DNA of 64,000 bases from Streptomyces sp. SPB162 (GTDB taxonomy: Bacteria > Actinomycetota > Actinomycetes > Streptomycetales > Streptomycetaceae). Shown piece by piece: positions 58,152 to 64,000 of the stretch. Numbering within the stretch: position 1 is the first letter of the stretch; each line of letters starts with the position of its first letter. The notes below the pieces were generated by a model, which was not told where the DNA came from, searched no databases, and saw only the letters and a program-made list of their open reading frames with translations. The stretch is from positions 826,001-890,000 of the forward strand of contig NZ_JAQFII010000001.1 in the NCBI RefSeq assembly GCF_029504575.1. Direction: 5' to 3'. Position numbers and translations under genes: made by a program.

Positions 58152-60647
58152 TCAGTGACCCGCGCCCTCCACGATGGTCGCCCACTCGTCGAGCAGCGCC
58201 TGCGCGGAGGCGTCGTCCGGACCTTCCGCCCACAGATGGGTGACCGCTTCCGCGGGGTCGGGCAGGACCATCACCCAGCGGCCGTCGGCTTCCACGACCC
58301 GGACACCGTCGGTGGTGTCCACCGACCGGTCGCCCGCGGCCTCGACCACGCTTCGCATCACGAGCCCCTTGACCGCCCACGGCGTCGCCACGTCGCGCCG
58401 CAGCACATGGGCGTGCGGGATCCGGGCGTCGATCTGGCTGAGCGTGAGCTGCGTACGGGCCACCAGGCCGATCAGCCGCACGAAGGCCGCCGACCCGTCG
58501 AAGACGCTGCTGAACTCGGGGATGATGAAGCCGCCCCGGCCGTCTCCGCCGAAGATCGTGCTCTCCTCCCGGCCGACCCGCGTGAGGTCGTCGGGCGACG
58601 TCGTCGTCCACGCCACCTGCGTGCCGTGGTACGCCGCCACCTGCTCGGCGATACGGGTCGTGGTGACCGGCAGTCCCACCCGTCCGCTGCGCCGCTCGGC
58701 CGCGACCAGATCCAGCATCACCAGCAGCGCGCGGTCGTCCTCGACGATCTTGCCGCGCTCGTCCACCAGCGACAGCCGCTCGCCGACCGGGTCGAAGCGC
58801 ACGCCGAAGGCCGCGCGCGCCGAGGCGACGATCTCGCCCAGCCGCACCAGCCCGGACCGGCGCTCCTCCGCAGTCTCCGTGGGCCGGGCCTCGTTCAGCC
58901 CGGGGTTGATGGTGAAGGCGTCGACGCCCAGCCGTCCGAGCAGGCTCGGCAGCACCAGGCCGGCGCTGCCGTTCGCCGCGTCCACGACGACCTTGATCCC
59001 GGACTCCGCGACGCCGGAGGTGTCGATCTCCCGCAGCAGCGAGCCGGTGTAGGAGTCGAAGACGCTCGAGGGGAAGCGCAGGTCACCGATCTCGCCGGGG
59101 AAGGCGCGCCGGTACTCCTGGCGGGCGAAGACCCGGTCCAGTTTGCGCTGCCCGCCGGCCGACAGGTCCGCGCCGCGTTCGTCGAAGAACATGATGTCGA
59201 CGGAGTCCGGCGTGCCCGGGGTCGTGCGGATCATGATGCCGCCGGCGGCGCCGCGCGCCGTCTGCTGCCTGGCCACCGGCAGCGGGACGTTCTCCAGGTC
59301 CCGGACGTCGATGGCACTGGTCTGCAGGGCCGAGATCACCGCGCGCTTCAGCGCTCGCGCGCCACGCGAGTGGTCTCGCGCGGTGGTGACGGTGGAACCT
59401 TTCTTCAGCGTGGTGGCGTAGGCGCCGGCCAGCCGCACGACGAGTTCCGGGGTGATCTCGACGTTGAGGATTCCCGAGACACCGCGCGCACCGAACAGGT
59501 TCGCCTGGCCCCGCGACTCCCAGATGACCGACGTGTTGACGAACGCGCCGGCCTCGATGGTCTTGAACGGATAGACGCGGACGTTGCCCGCGATGACCGA
59601 CTCCTCGCCGATCAGGCACTCGTCACCGATCACGGCCCCGTCATCGATCCGGGCGGCCCGCATGATGTCGGTGTTCTTGCCGACCACGCAGCCGCGCAGA
59701 TTCGTGCCCTGGCCGACGTAGACGTTGTCGTGGATCACGGCCTTGTGCAGGAACGCCCCGGACTTGACGACCACGTTGGAGCCGATGACGGTGTGTTCGC
59801 GGATCTCCGCGCCGGCCTCGACCTTCGCGTAGTCCCCGATGTACAGGGGTCCGCGCAGGACGGCGTCGGGGCTGACCTCGGCGCCCTCGGCGACCCAGAC
59901 GCCCGGCGAGATCTCGAAGCCGTCGAGGTCGACGTCGACCTTGCCCTCGAGGACGTCCGCCTGCGCCTTGATGTAGCTCTCATGCGTGCCGACGTCTTCC
60001 CAGTAGCCCTCGGCGATGAAGCCGTAGACCGGCTTGCCTTCCTTCATCAGCTGCGGGAAGACATCACTCGACCAGTCGACGGACGTGTCGGCGGCCACGT
60101 AGTCGAAGACCTCGGGCTCCATGACGTAGATACCCGTATTGACGGTGTCGGAGAAGACCTGGCCCCAGGTCGGCTTCTCCAGGAAGCGTTCGACCTTGCC
60201 CTCGTCATCCACGATCGTGATGCCGAACTCCAGCGGGTTGGGCACCCGCGTCAGGCATACGGTGACGAGTGCGCCCTTCTCCTTGTGGAATTCGATGAGC
60301 TCGGTGAGGTCGAAGTCCGTGAGGGCGTCGCCCGAAATCACAAGGAAGGAGTCGTCCTTGAGCGCCTCTTCGGCGTTCTTCACACTCCCGGCTGTCCCGA
60401 GTGGCTTTTCCTCGTTCGCGTAGGTGAGCTCCATGCCAAGTTCTTCGCCGTCCCCGAAGTAATTCTTGACGAGAGAGGCGAGGAACTGCACGGTCACCAC
60501 GGTCTCGGTGAGACCGTGCCGCTTGAGCAGCGTCAGCACGTGCTGCATGATCGGCCGGTTCGCAACCGGCAGCAGGGGCTTGGGCATACTCGAGGTCATA
60601 GGGCGAAGGCGTGTGCCTTCACCGCCGGCCATCACGACGGCCTTCAT
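58152..60647 (-). CDS. Mannose-1-phosphate guanylyltransferase with phosphomannomutase-like domain
   Basis: The start is ATG 60647 after AAGGAGG; 831 residues. [20 protein letters not shown] (1-20) is the nucleotidyltransferase signature; [10 protein letters not shown] and [20 protein letters not shown] follow. A left-handed beta-helix (about 245-370) ends the first half. The second half is a phosphohexomutase fold, but the usual TASHNP serine loop reads [16 protein letters not shown]. Mutase activity is doubtful. GDP-mannose supply for cell-surface glycans is the likely role. Confidence 0.9.
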   Translation of the reverse strand: MKAVVMAGGEGTRLRPMTSSMPKPLLPVANRPIMQHVLTLLKRHGLTETVVTVQFLASLVKNYFGDGEELGMELTYANEEKPLGTAGSVKNAEEALKDDSFLVISGDALTDFDLTELIEFHKEKGALVTVCLTRVPNPLEFGITIVDDEGKVERFLEKPTWGQVFSDTVNTGIYVMEPEVFDYVAADTSVDWSSDVFPQLMKEGKPVYGFIAEGYWEDVGTHESYIKAQADVLEGKVDVDLDGFEISPGVWVAEGAEVSPDAVLRGPLYIGDYAKVEAGAEIREHTVIGSNVVVKSGAFLHKAVIHDNVYVGQGTNLRGCVVGKNTDIMRAARIDDGAVIGDECLIGEESVIAGNVRVYPFKTIEAGAFVNTSVIWESRGQANLFGARGVSGILNVEITPELVVRLAGAYATTLKKGSTVTTARDHSRGARALKRAVISALQTSAIDVRDLENVPLPVARQQTARGAAGGIMIRTTPGTPDSVDIMFFDERGADLSAGGQRKLDRVFARQEYRRAFPGEIGDLRFPSSVFDSYTGSLLREIDTSGVAESGIKVVVDAANGSAGLVLPSLLGRLGVDAFTINPGLNEARPTETAEERRSGLVRLGEIVASARAAFGVRFDPVGERLSLVDERGKIVEDDRALLVMLDLVAAERRSGRVGLPVTTTRIAEQVAAYHGTQVAWTTTSPDDLTRVGREESTIFGGDGRGGFIIPEFSSVFDGSAAFVRLIGLVARTQLTLSQIDARIPHAHVLRRDVATPWAVKGLVMRSVVEAAGDRSVDTTDGVRVVEADGRWVMVLPDPAEAVTHLWAEGPDDASAQALLDEWATIVEGAGH

Positions 60648-60670
60648 GTCGGAAAAGTCCTCCTTGCGGC

Positions 60671-61279
60671 TCAATCAGCCTTGGCGTCCATCCGCACCAA
60701 TCTGCGGACCTGCACTACATAGAGGATCCCTGCCCACCAGTACAGAGTTGTACCCCATCCGGCGAACGCCCATCCGCAGATCGCGGCCAGCGTAGCGAGC
60801 CATCCACTGCCGTCACTCAGCAACAACAGCGGGAAGGCGTACATCAGGTTGAAGGTGGCGGCCTTGCCCACGAAGTTCACCTGCGGCGGTCCGTATCCGT
60901 TCCGCCGGAGGATCAGGAGCATTACCCCCATCATCACCTCTCGGGCCAACAGCAGCAACGGCAGCCACAAGGGGAGGATGTCCCTCCAGGTGAGCCCGAT
61001 CAGTGTGGAGACGACGAACAGCCGGTCCGCGGCCGGGTCGAGGAGCCGGCCGAGATTGCTGACCTGGTTCCACCGACGCGCGAGCTTGCCGTCCAGATAG
61101 TCGCTGATACCGCTGAGCGCGAGCACCAGCAGGGCCCATCCGTCGGCCTTCGGCCCGCCGAACTCGGGCCACAGGATCAGCCACAGGAACACCGGCACGC
61201 CCGCCAGGCGGGCCATACTCAGGATGTTGGGGATCGTGAAGATCCGATCCGTTTGCACCCTTGTCTCCTGGACCTCCAC
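60671..61279 (-). CDS. CDP-alcohol phosphatidyltransferase-family protein (PgsA2-like)
   Basis: The start is GTG 61279, seven bases after AGGAGGGG (GTG 61255 also has a site); 202 residues. The family motif D-G-x2-A-R-x8-G-x3-D-x3-D lies in [14 protein letters not shown] and [10 protein letters not shown] (about 62-85). Six membrane helices are predicted. It transfers a phosphatidyl group from CDP-diacylglycerol to an alcohol. By position it matches Rv1822 (pgsA2). The acceptor is unproven. Confidence 0.92.
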   Translation of the reverse strand: MEVQETRVQTDRIFTIPNILSMARLAGVPVFLWLILWPEFGGPKADGWALLVLALSGISDYLDGKLARRWNQVSNLGRLLDPAADRLFVVSTLIGLTWRDILPLWLPLLLLAREVMMGVMLLILRRNGYGPPQVNFVGKAATFNLMYAFPLLLLSDGSGWLATLAAICGWAFAGWGTTLYWWAGILYVVQVRRLVRMDAKAD

Positions 61280-61338
61280 CGGGGGGCCCCTCCTGTATGT
61301 ACGTGCCGATGATTCCACCCGACCCTACCCCAGACGAC

Positions 61339-61379
61339 AAAAAGGCCTGACCTCGGATCGAAGATCCGAGGTCAGGCCT
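61339..61379 (-). terminator. rRNA operon terminator
   Basis: A 17-pair perfect stem (AGGCCTGACCTCGGATC and its complement) with a three-base loop is followed on the minus strand by TTTTT. It lies 11 bases after the 5S 3' end. It ends the leftward rrn transcript and shields the pgsA-like gene. Confidence 0.95.
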
Positions 61380-61389
61380 CGTAATAATT

Positions 61390-61508
61390 GTTCGGCGGCG
61401 TCCTACTCTCCCACAGGGTCCCCCCTGCAGTACCATCGGCGCTGAAAGGCTTAGCTTCCGGGTTCGGAATGTAACCGGGCGTTTCCCTAACGCTATGACC
61501 ACCGAAAC
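61390..61508 (-). rRNA. rrf: 5S ribosomal RNA
   Basis: The minus strand begins GTTTCGGTGGTCATAGCG and contains AACGCCCGGTTACATTCCG, AACCCGGAAGCTAAG and GGGAGAGTAGGACGCCGCC. This is a complete actinobacterial 5S of about 119 bases, with pairing 5' and 3' ends. Confidence 0.97.
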
Positions 61509-61586
61509 ACTATGAAGTTAACCAACCGGGTATCATCACGGTTCGTTACTTCAGAACTACACAGTGGACGCGAAGCAAAAATAATT

Positions 61587-64000
<2,414 letters not shown>

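Overview
The window is high-GC actinobacterial DNA, almost certainly Streptomyces. The signs are a subtilisin-inhibitor (SSI) gene, many GTG and TTG starts, F420-type oxidoreductases, DUF5999 and DUF3037 proteins, a gcvP gene behind a tandem glycine riboswitch, and the actinobacterial pgsA2/DUF881/garA/ftsR cluster. The right end is an rRNA operon read leftwards: 5S, then 23S running off the edge.

Layout. 1-15.4 kb holds a Pls/PosA-type NRPS cut by the left edge, an SSI protease inhibitor, a VOC protein with a double operator, a polysaccharide deacetylase lipoprotein, a DMT transporter, a histidine phosphatase, apolipoprotein N-acyltransferase, an MviM-type oxidoreductase, uracil-DNA glycosylase, two SDR enzymes and a DUF3037/HipA-like kinase pair. 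15.4-27.3 kb is an accessory stretch. It has a Rieske lipoprotein, an isochorismatase-fold protein without its catalytic Cys, F420/FMN-type PPOX proteins, a TetR/SDR module with matching operators, a YCII/ECF42 sigma pair, and a scrapyard of MITE-like elements and gene stubs (epimerase, LLM oxidoreductase, vapC). 27.6-40 kb is regulatory and transport: LysR/EamA, MocR/PPOX/PaiB, two more EamA transporters (one behind a candidate leader-peptide attenuator), PdxH-like, SRPBCC, GH3 beta-glucosidase/LacI, PadR. 40.1-40.85 kb is a decayed TniB-type transposon with terminal inverted repeats and a MITE inside. 40.9-47.6 kb carries PhzF, a CPBP protease, a substrate-binding/VWA protein, a GCS2-type ligase and small conserved proteins. 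47.7-61.3 kb is core chromosome: gcvP, PRC-barrel, dinB, MerR, bifunctional nuclease, ftsR, garA, DUF881-sbp-DUF881, mannose-1-phosphate guanylyltransferase, pgsA-like.

The most interesting pattern is a set of about six MITE-like elements. Five share an internal core but carry different terminal inverted repeats. Several sit exactly on CTAG/TTAG at gene ends, so that the element end supplies the neighbour's stop codon. Three conserved genes (SDR-DUF2867, MocR, garA) each show a one-base insertion in a homopolymer run. These are either fresh pseudogenes or sequencing errors, garA most likely the latter. Candidate operators recur in cognate sets: GTAGC-N3-GCTAC around the TetR/SDR pair, and CTGACG-N3-type palindromes in front of both a PPOX gene and an SRPBCC gene. 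No CRISPR array, tRNA gene or complete prophage is visible.
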